Assembly (NCBI GenBank): GCA_920105625.2
Contig: OV050033.1
Location: forward strand, 131,625,821-131,689,820
Length of the DNA stretch: 64,000 nucleotides
Origin: Clusia tigrina
Taxonomy: Eukaryota > Arthropoda > Insecta > Diptera > Clusiidae
Direction: 5' to 3'
Both the position numbers and the translations under genes were made by a program. The notes under the pieces are model-generated. The model was not told where the DNA came from. It made no database searches and saw only the letters and a list, made by a program, of their open reading frames with translations. Of the stretch, positions 19,931-32,392 are shown in pieces (the stretch's first letter is position 1; every line of letters begins with the position of its first letter).

Positions 19931-20068
19931 AATAAAAGACATTACGCTGACCAAATATTAGCTGAAAAAACTTGGGGACGAGTAAAATCAAAAGATAGTA
20001 ATTTAAGAGAACGTGCAGACGCTTGGTTTGTAACAAACGCAATGAAGACAAAAGTTAAATTTGGATAA
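19931..20068 (+). pseudogene. possible Polinton protein C-terminal fragment
   Basis: A 45-codon plus-strand frame, open from the solo LTR to a TAA, includes HYADQILAEKTWGRVKSKDS and ends MKTKVKFG. I recall similar basic, helical segments in Polinton proteins, and its position beside the ATPase relic supports this. It runs opposite to the other Polinton genes. The 5' part is missing. A random ORF is possible. Confidence 0.4.
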
Positions 20069-20370
20069 ATTCGTAAACATTAATTCGTATTTGGAACATT
20101 CGTAAAACAAGGAAATTAAAGAAAAAAAAGAAGAAGAAAGAGAAAGACAAAAGGATATAATAAAAAATTATTTTCAGCTGCCGTAGTAAGGGTCCGTGTA
20201 TGTGTGTGTTTGTATAATAAAATAAATAAGTTATGCCAGGCTAAGGTGGAGACAGGAGTGGGAGGATGAGGAGCGGCTGATCGGGACAAAGGAAGTCGGT
20301 GGAGAGGTGAGTGGTACCAAAAATGAATGATGAATGTCAGAATAGGTTTAGAGTAAGGTAGAGTAGAACT
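20069..20370. other. purine-rich spacer, no gene seen
   Basis: It begins with an A/G-rich stretch (20105-20165) and a short TG run near 20200. A Polinton end could lie in here, but I found no terminal repeat. Confidence 0.3.
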
Positions 20371-20800
20371 TCATGTCCCACGATCTGGCACAGCGGGTTG
20401 GGAACGGTCGCCTTGTAGAGTGCCTCTCATAACGCTTCTATGAATGCTTGCATCACCGGAATTTATAGAGCGGATACTGAATAAGAGACCGATGAAATCT
20501 ACCACTTTCCTCCTTAGTCCTAATGAGACCATTGCCTTTCTTATCGTAAAAAAGCAAACACTATTGAAAGCGTCCTCGATATCCCGGAAGGCAGTATATA
20601 TTACTTGAAGAATAGTGATCAATAAGAACAGCCCACTAGGGAATACAGTGAAGTCTCTCTGATCTGATTTTTTTACAAGCCTGCTACGGAGGGGATATTG
20701 CACAGGAGTTACGGTTCCAACTTTCCAAAGTTTCGGAAAGATAGTTTTGTAAAACAGTGGATAATAATGTGCGTCAGAGGACATAGATATGGAAATAATT
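20371..20800 (-). pseudogene. non-LTR retrotransposon RT fragment (LOA/I-like)
   Basis: A minus-strand frame of 137 residues includes AFRDIEDAFNSVCF (a degenerate form of LDIEGAFDN, first catalytic Asp region), a helix with GLRRKVVDFIGLLFS, and MRGTLQGDRSQP, a degraded RGTPQGGVLSP motif. These are RT blocks of the I superfamily. The fragment covers only the palm's first half. The YADD block and the rest of the ORF are absent. Confidence 0.7.
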
Positions 20801-22249
20801 TTTATAAATTTTATTGGTATACTAGAGCACCAAAAGCATTTGAACTAATCCTCAGAATATATTTATGAACTTGCTCTTCACTTACTACTAAGTTTGTTAT
20901 AATCTGTTGTCAGGAGGAAAATGCTCACGAATTTATTCCCCACATTTATCACCTGACTGCTTTCTATACATTATTACTCGTGGCTTCGAAGTAAGGGAAC
21001 TACTTACTAGCAACCTGAGTGAGTCAGTCTGTAGCGTCGGTCGACGACTTAAGCGAGTCATTATAAAGTTATATATGAAACATACAGTTTATCATAAATA
21101 ATAATTTGTGAATAACCGCACATATATTTAGATCCTTGTCCTTGCAATACAAGCAACTTTGCAGTTTGCCTCCTACTTCATGCAAATGAAGACAATTGTA
21201 ATGGTCCTGGTGTTGGTTTAACACATATTCATAACGTTTCCTTTGCTGAAAAGTGTTTATTTAAATGTCAGGAACAGATTTTATTTTAACACACTGTTGG
21301 CTAGTTTAATATAAACACAGTCATTGTCGTTCCTGTGGCTCAAATCTGTATCAACCACTTCGATACGTCAGCAGAACTGATTTTAGCTACTCGAGCTACA
21401 AATATTCCTTTGCGTCTTCCGTTTCATATTTACCAATCACAGCAACCGAGTCGTTAGGAAGGAAAAAAGGCACAAAGGAAGAAAGCAAGAGAGGAAGGAA
21501 GGAATATATAAGTACTTTAAATACTTTACAATGGCTTTCTTAAGTGTGTGCTGTGTGCTTGAATCGGGAAAAAATTGAAAGCCTTTCCTGTACATGTCAA
21601 TACCACAAGGGAGCAACGCAAGACCTGCCTCAGTCACAGTCACAGTCGTAGTCCTCCGATTTCTTGCTGCCTTCGCCCGTTTGCTCAACTGTTAAATTGC
21701 AGGCTTACGTAAATATTTACCAACATTTGGCGCACAATTTAAATTTACTTGTATTTTTGTTGCTGTTGTTGTTGTTGTGCAAATAAGCAAATTACATTTT
21801 CCTCGACCCCCCAGAGGCGCTTCTGACTTAGTCACTTACCAAACAAGCACATGCGACATGCTTCTGTCAAATTGTCACTTGGTTTGTTTGTTTGTTTCTT
21901 TTTTATTTATTTATTCTTCTTTTGCCTCTTTGTTTCGTTGTTGTTTTCTTTGCCGGAATTTCGCCAAGCAATCGAAAACGCACAAAAAGCTGTCATAACA
22001 CAGAAAGCCTTGTGGAAATGTCAATAAAAATGTTGCGAAACAAGTGAAAAGTGTGCGGCAAGCAGACGCTCTCAGCGACAAACATTCGCGCTCCTTGGTG
22101 GGCGGTGGGTGGCGGGGTCGAGTGTGCAAAGGGTTTAAGTGATTTGACTTGGTTAACTGTTGGGGCTGTCAAATTGTAAAATGTCATCACTGAGCATTCT
22201 GGCAGGCTGAGATTTTGCCGCCTTGATTTTGGTAAATCCCTTTTCTTTT
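20801..22249. other. non-coding, no feature recognised
   Basis: AT-rich unique-looking DNA. Short runs such as (GTT)n near 21757-21776 and GTTT repeats near 21880 are present. The ORFs on both strands are short and lack any family motif. Confidence 0.4.
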
Positions 22250-22490
22250 GAACTCGCGGAAAGCCTTTTCAGGACTTTTAATGAAATCCCTTTCTAGTCT
22301 TTGATCGGAATTATTTAAGCTTTGATCTGTGGCATTTTGGCATTCATAAGATGAGCTGTAGTGCCACGATTGAACTCGCGGAAAGCTTTATCAGGAGGTT
22401 TTAGTGAAATCCCGTTGCAGTCCTTGATTGTACCGCAACGAGATTTGTGGCATTTTGGCATTAATAAGATGAGCTGTAGTGCAACGGCTG
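22250..22490. repeat. imperfect direct duplication, ~120-base unit
   Basis: GAACTCGCGGAAAGC occurs at 22250 and 22372. GTGGCATTTTGGCATT recurs at 22329 and 22447, followed both times by AATAAGATGAGCTGTAGTGC or a one-base variant. Two diverged tandem copies of about 118-122 bases explain this. Confidence 0.75.
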
Positions 22491-22623
22491 AAAGTTTCTT
22501 GAATTCCTTAAAATGCCACCATGAAAACCCTCTCTGATCTGTGGCACTTGTGGTGAAGGTTTCAGCGATTTTTGCAACTAAGCACGTCCGTGAAGGAACC
22601 CCCGCTGATATAGTGGTACGATT

Positions 22624-23260
22624 GACTCAGTGTAAATTAGTCTGCTAGAGTGAAGAAGCCTCCCAGGGTGAAGGAGTTTCTCAAAGTTAACGAGGCTATC
22701 GGACTGAAGGAGTCTTCTACGGTGTAGTAGTCTTTTACAGTAAAAGAGTCTTCTAGAGTGAAGGCGTATGTTAGAGTGAATGAATCTCACAAAGTGATGG
22801 AGTCTTCTAGAGTGAAGGACTCTTCTAGAGTGAAGGCGTATGTTAGAGTGATTGAATCTCACAAAGTGAAGGAGTCTCCCAGAGTGAAGGAGTCTTTTAG
22901 AATCAATGAACTTCCTAAAGTGAAAGAGTCTCACAGAGTGAACGATTCCCCCCGAGTGAATGGTTTTTCCAGAAACAACGAGTCTTCTAAATTGAACAAG
23001 TCACCCAGAATGAAGGAGTCTTCTGGAGTGAAGGAGACTTCTAGGGTGAAGTAGCCTTCTAGGGTGAAGCAGCCTCCTAGAGCCCTAACGAGGCTCCAAG
23101 AGTGTTTTAGCCTGCCAGAGTGAATGGTTATTTAAGAGTAAAGGAGCCTCCCAGAGTTAACGAGTCTCCCAGAATGAATTAGCCTTCCAGAGTGAACAAG
23201 TCACCCAGAGTGAACGAGTCTCGTAGGGTGAATGAGCTTCCCAGAGTGAAGGAGCAGGAA
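22624..23260. repeat. 18-base minisatellite, degenerate
   Basis: About 35 imperfect copies of an 18-base unit of the form AGTGAAGGAGTCTCCCAG. Because 18 is divisible by three, long frames encode hexapeptide repeats on both strands (RVKESP-like on plus, RLLHSG-like on minus). No start context or flanking exon suggests that they are proteins. Confidence 0.85.
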
Positions 23261-25180
23261 TTCATCAAGGAAGGAAAACATTCTTGCCGATCTCTGTTAT
23301 ATACTTCACTTATATCATCACTGTAAGTTTATAGGTTGACTTAACAGTAAGAGGAGTTAATGGTGTGTCTAAATACCCGTTTTTATTACTAGTTGCATTC
23401 TCTTAGAATTCGGTTTCCAAGTAAATTGCATGTAAATTAAATACAAGGCTTAAAACCAGATGCGTCTTTCGCTCATGAGAAAGGCCATTTCTTGTGCACT
23501 CAATCTGTTCCCTGTGTCTATGAGTATTTCCTGCTTAGCTTCTTTAATCCTTTCATCTAATTCAATAGTTTAAAGTGGAAAATTGTAGAGCTGAATATCT
23601 GCCAGAGTAGAAGCAATTATTCCTTTTATTATGCTTGCTTGAAAAAAGGATTCCACAAGAAACTTTTTCACAAACCCATAAAATTTAAATTCTCTCAACT
23701 TTAAGTGACTTTTATGCATTGCAAAAATTACAACAGCCTTGAATTCAAGTTTTCCAACTTTATTTGCAGTTGAAACTTAGGCAAACGATTACCCAGTGGG
23801 AAATACCTTGTTAGCTGTTATTACGGAATGAAAGATGCAGTATAATAAAATGGTAGCAGAAGAAACTTTCTACCCAGTATATAAGGAATGCTTCAGAGAA
23901 TGAATATTTACAGAAAGATGGAAGCACCAACACAACTAGTATTCATACCAAAAGGTGATCAAACGTGGAATAAATATTCAATGTACGTATCTACTGGTTT
24001 TCCTTTTAAAGAGGTTTGTAAATAAGTAGTTACAGCCGATTTGAAGACTATACGCATGGAGTTACAGGTCCCTATAAGCGATCCAGTAATAAAATTAAGC
24101 AAGGGATTAAAACTTGGCGAGAGCAATGCTAAAGTTTGAAGAGTTCCAAACAGCTTATATGGTATCTCACAAGAATTGTGAAGACGAGTACCTTTCGCAA
24201 AATAGACGCAACAATAATCTGTGCCAAAGCTACCAGCTACGAGGCTTGCAGGATAAGAGTAACGATAACAGGCAGACGCAGATAAGAATATGTTGGGAAT
24301 TGAGGCCCATATTGAGCTCGTCAATTTAATCGGCAGAGATCGATATATTATTACGCCAAAAATATGTTATAAGAAATCTCATCAAGATAAAAGGGCAAGA
24401 TCCAAATCAAGATAGTCGAAAGGAATAAAACAAAAGAGTGACGGATCCCGTTATAGATTATAGTGCCAAAAGAAGTTATAAGAAATCTTATCAACATAGA
24501 AAGGCAACATCAGTATAAAGGTAGTCTGAAGGCATATGACGCAACAGTGACCAAAGGGGTCCTCAAAAACATAAAGAAGGAATGAGTTGATCTCAGGCAT
24601 CCAAACATGAATTGCCCAGAAACACAATGAACTGAGTTTCACAATTCATAACAGAATGTAGATACATTCTTGAGTATCTGCACAAGTCAGTTACCATTAC
24701 TGATTGACAATACTGTACTAGCGGAACCCCAAACGTAGTTCACTGGTTGATGGAATATTTGAGATCCGTCCCCTTAACACAGTTCCCGTCGGGAAGCGGT
24801 TGTACTCGTGTACTTCACATTACCTGGAAACATTACTGCGGCCAGTGAAGCCGCATACTCAGTTTAATTGCTGTTGGAAACTGTGTGATCTATGGAAGGT
24901 AGATACCTATATGAGTCGAGACTGTAACTCCACAAGACCCTATTCGAAAAATGCTCAGTTTGCATTGGCCGGGCAGGGAAATAATAAACAGATAATAATC
25001 ATGTACCGTCTTAAAAATAATGAGAGGATTGGGGTAGAGAGTGCTCATGTTTCTGAGATGGCAAAATGAAGTACTGTATTTGAACTAATCTCCCACCTTG
25101 ATATCTAAATTGCTGGTACCACGTGGACTCAATAGAAACAAGGAAAAATGGTTTAAGTGAGTTAAATCCTTGGCATAAAT
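23261..25180. other. non-coding, with a ~115-base direct duplication
   Basis: Mostly unique AT-rich DNA. Positions about 24350-24445 and 24465-24555 are diverged copies of one segment; both contain GTTATAAGAAATCT and end near an AGAGTGA/CAGTGA block. No coding motif was recognised. Confidence 0.5.
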
Positions 25181-25189
25181 AATTATAAT

Positions 25190-26120
25190 CAAATCCTTGG
25201 CATTATAGTCAATCGCCTAATTATATATGCATAAACTATCAACAAACTAACAACAAACTAACTATGCATAAACTATCAACAAACTAACTTGGCAGCATTG
25301 CTTTAAGTTTTCAAATCATTCAAGCAAGGTGAAATTTACTCTTCAATTGATTGAGACCCCCAGGTTATCAGTTGTCAAATGATATAATTGACTCTGCAGT
25401 GTATGCACAAACCACCAACTCCAACGTAGACTTGGCAGCACTCTTATCAGCTTTTGTATTATAGAAGCGAGTCTGTAACGCATGCCTAAGCGTCAACAGA
25501 TTTTAATCGTTAATTTTACAATCAAGATGACATTTACTCTCAAATTTAGTTAGTTAACCAGGTTCTCAGGCGTCAAATGATATAAGTAATTATGTAGTTT
25601 ATGCACAAACTATCAACTCCAACGTCAGACTTGGACGCCCTCTTCGAAGCTATTATATTATACAAGCGACTATGTTCAAACGCTCAGCTTGGCTTCACTG
25701 GTCTTAGACGTTAATTACATCAGGGAGTTGATCTTTACTCTTCAATTTATTCAGTTCACCAAGTTCTATGTCGTCAAATTATAAATGTTAATTATATAAG
25801 CAAGGAGTCTATCCACAAATCGTCTTGGCATCACTGTTATAACTGGTCAAATCTTACACGCCAGATCAGATGCATTCTATGCACACGCACTCAACTCCTA
25901 CATAGGACTTGGCATCACTCTTCGAAACTGTTAAATTATTCTGGTGAGACTGTAGCCTATGGACAAGCCTTCAAATGAGACTTGGCATCACTCTTCTAAG
26001 CTGTTAAATTATACAAAACGAGTCTGTAGTCTATGCACAAACCATAAAATCCGTTTACGACTTGGCAGCACAGGTCTAACCCGTTAAATAATACAAGCGA
26101 GTTGTGATAAGCTCTTAAAT
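25190..26120. repeat. degenerate satellite-like array (ACTTGGCAGCACTCTT motif)
   Basis: Variants of CTTGGCAKCACTCTT, TTAAATTATACAAGCGAGTCTG and TATGCACAAACYATCAACTC recur in the same order at roughly 70- to 200-base spacing, e.g. near 25428, 25628, 25826, 25908, 25978 and 26058. The array is strongly diverged, with indels. I see no coding capacity. Confidence 0.7.
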
Positions 26121-26813
26121 TTATTTCATTCACTGTGTTGGTTGATCCGAGTTGAATCCTAGTTTGTTCCGATCCGTGCATCCTTGAGTAATATTTCCCA
26201 TGAGGCAGTTTCTGTTACGCATACATACGAATATTTTTCAGATTCCCGCATAAAATGATTAATTCTTCTTCAGTCAAACTGCGTAAGGTATAAATGAGTT
26301 CCTTGGTATGAGTATGGAGGCATTCGGATGCTGCGGTGCATAGTACTAATTTGTCATATCCTTGCACTCAATTATTTGCTGCCACTCCCGCTGCCATAGC
26401 TCCAGCGCCAACTTCAGCTTTAGTTGATTATTTGTGCTTTCTGGATTTTACTCGTATCTCATTTTGTTGCTTATTGCATGGCAATTTCACAGTCAGTTGT
26501 GGCATTTTGCGGCAGAATTTAATTTAAATACTTTTGCGCAGTGTTTATTGCTGGCGTATGCATGAGTTTGTACCACTGGGCTTAAGCTTGTATGTGTTTG
26601 TGAATATGTGTGAGTAAGTATGTGTGTGCTTATGAGTTTTATTGTGTGCAAAAATATTTAAAATGTCACCATGCGTCTGCGGCCAGGAGTGCGTTGGTGT
26701 ACCTTGCACTACACACAGGATTTAATTTCGACTCTTTTATGAGTTGCTTGTTTGTCGTTGGTTTTTGAAATTTTAATAAAAATTTTGCCACATTCATGTT
26801 ATGAAATATGTGC

Positions 26814-26848
<35 letters not shown>

Positions 26849-27479
26849 GCTCGCATTTCGCCTTTACTCGCAGTCGCAATCATACTTGTGGGCCCACATC
26901 TGAGTGTGTCACTCATACGCCGAGTGCGGCATAATTTGATTTCTGTGACGAATTTAATTGAGTTTATTAAAAGCATTTCCAGAACATTCCATTTTAATTA
27001 AGACTTTACGAGCAAGTACTTTTAATTAAATAAGTGTACAACTTCACATGAACAAATAATGCAAATAAAAAGAAATTAAATAGTTTATACAAATGAAACG
27101 ATGTAAAAAGTAAATATGGAATTATGTTGGGCTTTTTAGTCAAATGTGTTTAGTGTGTGAATAAAACTTAAGCCACAATTTGTCCCTTTTTTGTGGGGTT
27201 TTTGGAAACTACTTTAATATTGCCTTTTAGCACAGAGCAACAACTCAATGCATGATGAATTTGTTAGTGAACCTTTTGGTCATTACGGAAGCCACTGCTT
27301 TGAATCCTACTCATTATGCAAATGGCAATTATTTATAAATAAAGTATTAGATTTTATCATAATTCAATAGAATATTTAATTGTAATTAACAGTTGTATTT
27401 AATTATAATTAAATATTATATATTAAGATTAATAATTAAGTGTTGCAACTGGAAACTAAAAAACAAATCGAAGCAGAAA
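26121..27479. other. non-coding, includes a (TG)13 microsatellite
   Basis: A perfect TG run lies at 26819-26844, with further TG-rich DNA at 26585-26640. The rest is AT-rich and has no recognisable gene. Confidence 0.5.
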
Positions 27480-28400
27480 CACCAAAAATCAGTTGAAGTC
27501 TATTTTGGAGCCTCTTGCACTTGGAGCACTGCTGCTAGGAAGTGCAACGGGGCTATTAACCAAAAAAGTCACCACTTCGTAAAGAATGGCACTTTGTCTA
27601 GAAGCGTTAATGTCTTCGCATACCAACTGCGTAATGTCTTCTATATAAATCCATCGGTTATATGGTTTGAACCTCCTGAAATACCCAGTAGTGGAGACAG
27701 TGAGCGCCTGAAAGCTCTCAAGGAGGTAGGTAAATAGCATCATTAAAGACTTTAAACCTACAAAAGTACCAGGACTGGTTCTGATAACAGCAAAAATTAT
27801 AAAAGAATTACCTTGTATCTCAGTTAGTCACAGTATTCAACGTATTCTCAAAGCAAAAATCATAATGATCCCGTAGCCAGGAAAGGATATAACACTGGTT
27901 TGTTTAAATATACCCGTTAGTCTATTGCATCCCTTATCTAAAATTATCGAAAAAATAATTCATCATTCATTGGGAGGTCTTTCAGTATTTGAATAAAAAC
28001 AATGTAATTTCTCAGTACCAGTTCAGCTTTCGTGAAATGCATGAAACCCTAGAGCAAGTTCATCGCATAGTAAGAGTTAGAAGCACAGCATTTGACTAAA
28101 AGAGATACTGTTCTGCTACATTCCTAGACATATAAATAAAGTTGAAGGAATTCTCATAAATAAAGTTGAAGGAATTATTCCAAAGAAATTCCAGAAACTA
28201 TTTGAAACCTATATTAAAAGCAGAAAATTCATCGTAAGCCGCGGTGCTACTGATACTGACAACTTTCACATCAAAGCAGGACTACCTCAAGGCAGTGTGC
28301 TTGGATCACTGTTGTATTTGCACTTTACAGCTGACATGCCAACCTACGATCACACCACTATATTCACCTTTGGCGATGATGAATTTATGAATTAAACAAA
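27480..28400 (+). pseudogene. jockey-type non-LTR RT, heavily mutated
   Basis: Plus-strand frames, repeatedly broken, give NIPVSLLHPLSKIIEKIIHH, QYQFSFREMHETLEQVHR, LPQGSVLGSLLY and TFGDDEF. These are the IsLL, QFGFR, LPQGSVLSP and (Y/F)ADD blocks of jockey-clade RTs. At least four stops interrupt it, and a 20-base duplication (ATAAATAAAGTTGAAGGAAT) occurs near 28130-28170. It stops abruptly at about 28400, where a different element begins on the other strand. Confidence 0.78.
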
Positions 28401-28429
28401 GAGAGAAAATGTACCTCGACCAATTGTAT

Positions 28430-28770
28430 GTATTGTACTCCTCCTGCATGTACCTATTAAGGGTCTTCTATTAGTCCAACATTGAATTGGGGTTAATTGC
28501 TCTAATAACTCTACATTCGGGCCAGTAATGCTCCAAATATTTCTTCCCACTGCGAGCTAAGGCTTCTCAGTTAATTAGAAGGAGCTCTGCTGTTTCTTCT
28601 GCATCCGTGCAGAATCTACACGTTTTTATTGGTGAGAGTCCCAACTTCATGAGGTAACTTCTCACTTAACAGTGGCCTATCAAAGCTCTTAAATCGGTGA
28701 TACCGCCATACTGGGTACAAGCAGCTGCCATCTGGATCCTCGTACTGACTACAGAGCCACTTACTGTCAA
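28430..28770 (-). pseudogene. C-terminal zinc region of an RNase H-bearing non-LTR element
   Basis: On the minus strand frames encode an LxGHC-like motif followed by KTCRFCTDAEETAELLLIN and EALARSGKKYLEH. This CX2C...H-type tail follows RNase H in I/R1/LOA-type elements. It is a short fragment with no polymerase nearby. Confidence 0.6.
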
Positions 28771-31089
28771 TGAAGCTAAAGGTGCCCACTTAACATTTGC
28801 CTGCAGGAAGGACACGTGTCGGTTACAGGAGTACTAAGTCAATTTTTATTCCAAACACAATATCATTATTGTGGACCTCTTAGACTATTTTAGCATACTT
28901 AAACATGCTCCTCACCAATGTTTCTGCAGCGAAGCGGGACATTATAAAGTGGAAGTTAGTACTGCCTACCTAACAGATATACTTAGGCCAAGATCGGCCC
29001 ATTGTGATACCACGAAAAGGGGGGGAATTGAGATGCTCTGCCACCAATAATTATGTTAATCAATCTTTATTTCTACTGCACTCAGATCTTCGGATCATGA
29101 AAAGGCTGCCCAGATGTTCCTATCTGTGCCTGGAGATAGCAGGGCAGTACCACAGGGGGTGATGCAGGAATAGGCACAGGAGGTGACGCAAGAAGAGGCA
29201 TAGGAGGTGACACGGGAGGTGAGTCACCGTCGTATCCTTATTCTCATCGTACAGCTTCTTCAGAAGGCTTCTGGTATTCTATGCCAAGTTTTCTGTTGTG
29301 AAGCCCAAAACAACAATGTCCTGTAAGTATACATAGAGCTGATGGTGCGTACAGAGTTCCTGTTCAAACAAAGTGGAAGAAGACTTCCGCAATTATCTGG
29401 AAAACCATCACAGTTACGACAGTTTAAATTTCATAAAAATTCCACACAAATCTCTTCAGCGCTAATGAACCTAATTCTGTGAAGTTTGCCCTCGAAAACA
29501 GGCAAAGAAAATTAAAAGGATATGCGACGTAACAAAACAAATTCAGTTGCCTGTTGAAAACAGAGACGATACGAGTTATATAGAAGCGAAACTTGCTAAG
29601 CCGTGGAAATTAAATTTAATCATTTATATCCTCTGAGAATTTATGTTAAATCCAACTACTTTAAAACTGAATTCAACAAATGTTTTTATATGCTTGACAC
29701 AATCCAGTGATCGAATCAAATCCAGCACAACTATATTTCGGAACTACGGTATATTATGCATAACTATAGCAGACTTTAGACACAATATGTTGAAGATATA
29801 GGCATCACTGTTTTCTTGGTGATGCGGCTTCCTAACCTACCTACCTACCTAGGTCCTCTATGCGGCTTAAACAGCAGTTCTTTCAACTCCATTTGTGAAT
29901 TCCATTTGTGAACTGTGTTCCATTTTAGTGTAGTATGAGGACACTCCTGTGTCCTTCCACACTAAGCCTTGTAGAAACAAGGACAGAATGCGGCAGAGCA
30001 GAATGTGAAGGTGGAAGAATAACCAAAAATAATTGAAAAAGTTTTCCAACAGCTACCGAAAGTTTCACACGCAAATTTAAGATAATCAAGCCTGGCACAG
30101 ATTTCGGAGGCAGTCGCCTCTCAACACTGTAAATTAGCATTTTTTAAATAAAACTTATTGTCAACTGCGTAAGTAAACCAACGTGGACAGCGTAGCTTCC
30201 ATTCAATGTGTGTGTGTGTGTGCGAAATTTCAGCTGTATAAATGCGCTGCAATGAGGCATACAACAGGAAGTGTGGCATACTTTTAGGTGTTTAGCTTTT
30301 AATTTTCTTTGGTGGTCCAAACTTCATTTGAAAGGCAAATCAAGTGCCATAAGGGAGCGTTTTATAAGATTACCTGTGTAAGTGGTGAGAAATAGTCTTA
30401 AGAAGACACGAAGGATGACAAGTTTGCAGGGAGATTTAATACATACGAGTATTAAAGGATTCCATTCAGTTTAAGGTAATATTATATTATATAACTTAAT
30501 ATAACCTTTATATATATTTAAAAAATTGGTATATATTTATATGTTAACTGAATATTTGGAGAATGCAACTAGATCACTATAGTGGGAGTCCTTGCAACAC
30601 TTCATTTTCTTTGTATAATTTTCGTTCACTTTTCCACCCATTTCGTGCTGTGTCTCGGCTTCGAACGATTCTAGACTTTTAAGGAAGCTCTGGAGTGTTT
30701 GTGGTTTCTCAGCGGAAATCAGTTTAGGAAACAAAAAACAGTCGAGCGTTGTAAAATCGTATGCGTAACTTTATGGCCATTGGTCCATATATAATTGATA
30801 TATATAATTGATGATTGGGCGTATGACCACCGGGAAATATATACTTGGACCGCACTTACTAAGAGTGGATATTTGTTCTGTATATTTGTTTTAGCTATTG
30901 GAATGAGAAATATAGGTATATAGTCTTCTCACTTCTCTGTGTGGATATCAAAATTGGGTGGAAAATGTTGGTTCACTGACCTCCGGCACGAGTTTCAGCG
31001 GTCCTTTTCGAATCACCTGTACCTTGATATAGTTTAGGAACGATCCATTAATGACCCATTTATAGCATGTCAGCAAAATTTGTCTATTT
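28771..31089. other. non-coding, no gene recognised
   Basis: It holds a short GGAGGTGA-type repeat at 29155-29230, a TACC run at 29838-29850 and a TG microsatellite at 30207-30222. An AT-rich segment spans 30470-30545. None of the ORFs has family features. Confidence 0.4.
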
Positions 31090-32050
31090 AGGCGAAATAT
31101 ATCATCTGAGGTTGACAGGTACTTTTGATCTAACTCCGTCTGTTTGGTTTCTTTCGCTTTCCTGTCGAACCATATCTATGTGAAGCTTAGCTGCCACTTC
31201 TTCTGCGGATTTTTCTGTAGCACTGATGGCTGCGTCGTTAGCAAAGGTGGCGATCATGCTGTTTGCAGGTAGTGGTAAATATTTTGTATGCATAGGATAT
31301 AGAATGGGAACAAGGATGCTTCCTTGCGGCACAGCAGCATTTATTACTTCTAGGTTAGAATAATATTTTCTTGTTTCACGCGGAAGTAGGTTTCGGTTAT
31401 ATGTGACTTCATAAGAGCACTGTATTGGAATGGAAAGCAGGATTAGGTCTTCATTCCATACTTTGTCGAATGTTTGTGTGACGTCCAGGAAGACTGCTGA
31501 GCATACGCTTTGCTCTTCAAATGATTTTTCTGTTTTTGCTGTGATTCTATGCATCTGGTCTATGGTAGAGTGTTTCCAGCGAAATCTAAACTGATGTACA
31601 GGACGAGATTACAAGACTCAAGAATTGGCTTTATGCGATTGTGAATGAGCCTTTCTAATTGTTTTGAAATGTGCGGCAGTACTGATATTGCTCGGTATGA
31701 GGAGACAATATGTGGGTCTTTCCCCAGCTTTGCAATCATAATCAACTCAGCCTGGGGACATACTGGAGACAGATTGATGGGTTAAACAATTTTCTAATTT
31801 AACTAGGTTTTTGTTGGGTAGTTGTTTTACCACTGTCGCTGTGATTCAATCAAAGCCAGGTGCTTTCTTGCCTTTAAGTTGTTTTATTTCTTTTTTGAAT
31901 TCACTGATAGTTATGTGTGGGATAGGGACGTTAACTTGCTTTGAGTTGGTGTACAAGTTATCACATTGATTTTCATTTCGTTGAAGGGCGTTAGACAGAT
32001 GCATTGCAATTGCTATTGCTGTATCCTTATCGCTCCTCTACCAAGTATTA
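31090..32050 (-). pseudogene. jockey-type non-LTR RT fragment
   Basis: Minus-strand frames give KLGKDPHIVSSYRAISVLP and KQLERLIHNRI (finger region), then SVCSAVFLDVTQTFDKVWN (first Asp), AAVPQGSILVPILY and TFANDAAISATEKSAEEVA. The usual YADD/FADD reads FAND, so a catalytic Asp is lost. Stops separate the pieces. It ends about 120 bases from a diverged solo LTR. Confidence 0.8.
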
Positions 32051-32174
32051 TATGCATTTTTACTGGTGGATCATGAAAGTTTGGCCTTTTTAAGTATTCT
32101 GTGCATTTCCAAAGAGAGTAGTCGCTAATTATTGCGGTATAACAACTTATTTGTCTTTGAAAACTCGAACATAT

Positions 32175-32392
32175 TGTTCCAAAATTACCTTACTGACAAT
32201 TTATATCACTCTGTCAACTGTCTGGACTTCAATTGTGTGGTGGCTTAAATACCTCTCGTGTGCCAGAATATTCACTATACTTCGAACGCAACTATGAGAA
32301 GATGCCTGAGCATGCCTCCGCGCATGTGTATTTTAGGTGTTGAAGAAGACGAATAGAGTATACCCTAAAAGTATGCAACCATTTATGTTTCA
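32175..32392 (-). repeat. short diverged solo LTR with ATAT target duplication
   Basis: Read on the minus strand it starts TGAAACATAAATGG, continues TTGCATACTTTTAGGG, and ends near ATTTTGGAACA. These match both ends of the family at position 1 in diverged form, including one AATTGTCAG...GGTAATT unit. ATAT flanks both sides (32171-32174, 32393-32396). At 218 bases it has lost most of the LTR interior. It is probably the oldest family copy in the window. Confidence 0.75.

Noticed and set aside
22758..23054. 98-codon plus-strand ORF of hexapeptide repeats
   Set aside because: Explained by the 18-base minisatellite; no start context, exon or homologue visible.
25190..26120. CRISPR-like spaced repeats
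   Set aside because: Eukaryotic context, irregular spacing and diverged repeats; no cas genes.
30264..30290. Another LTR fragment, from a 13-base match GCATACTTTTAGG
   Set aside because: No other part of the LTR and no terminus is found nearby; chance or a too short relic.
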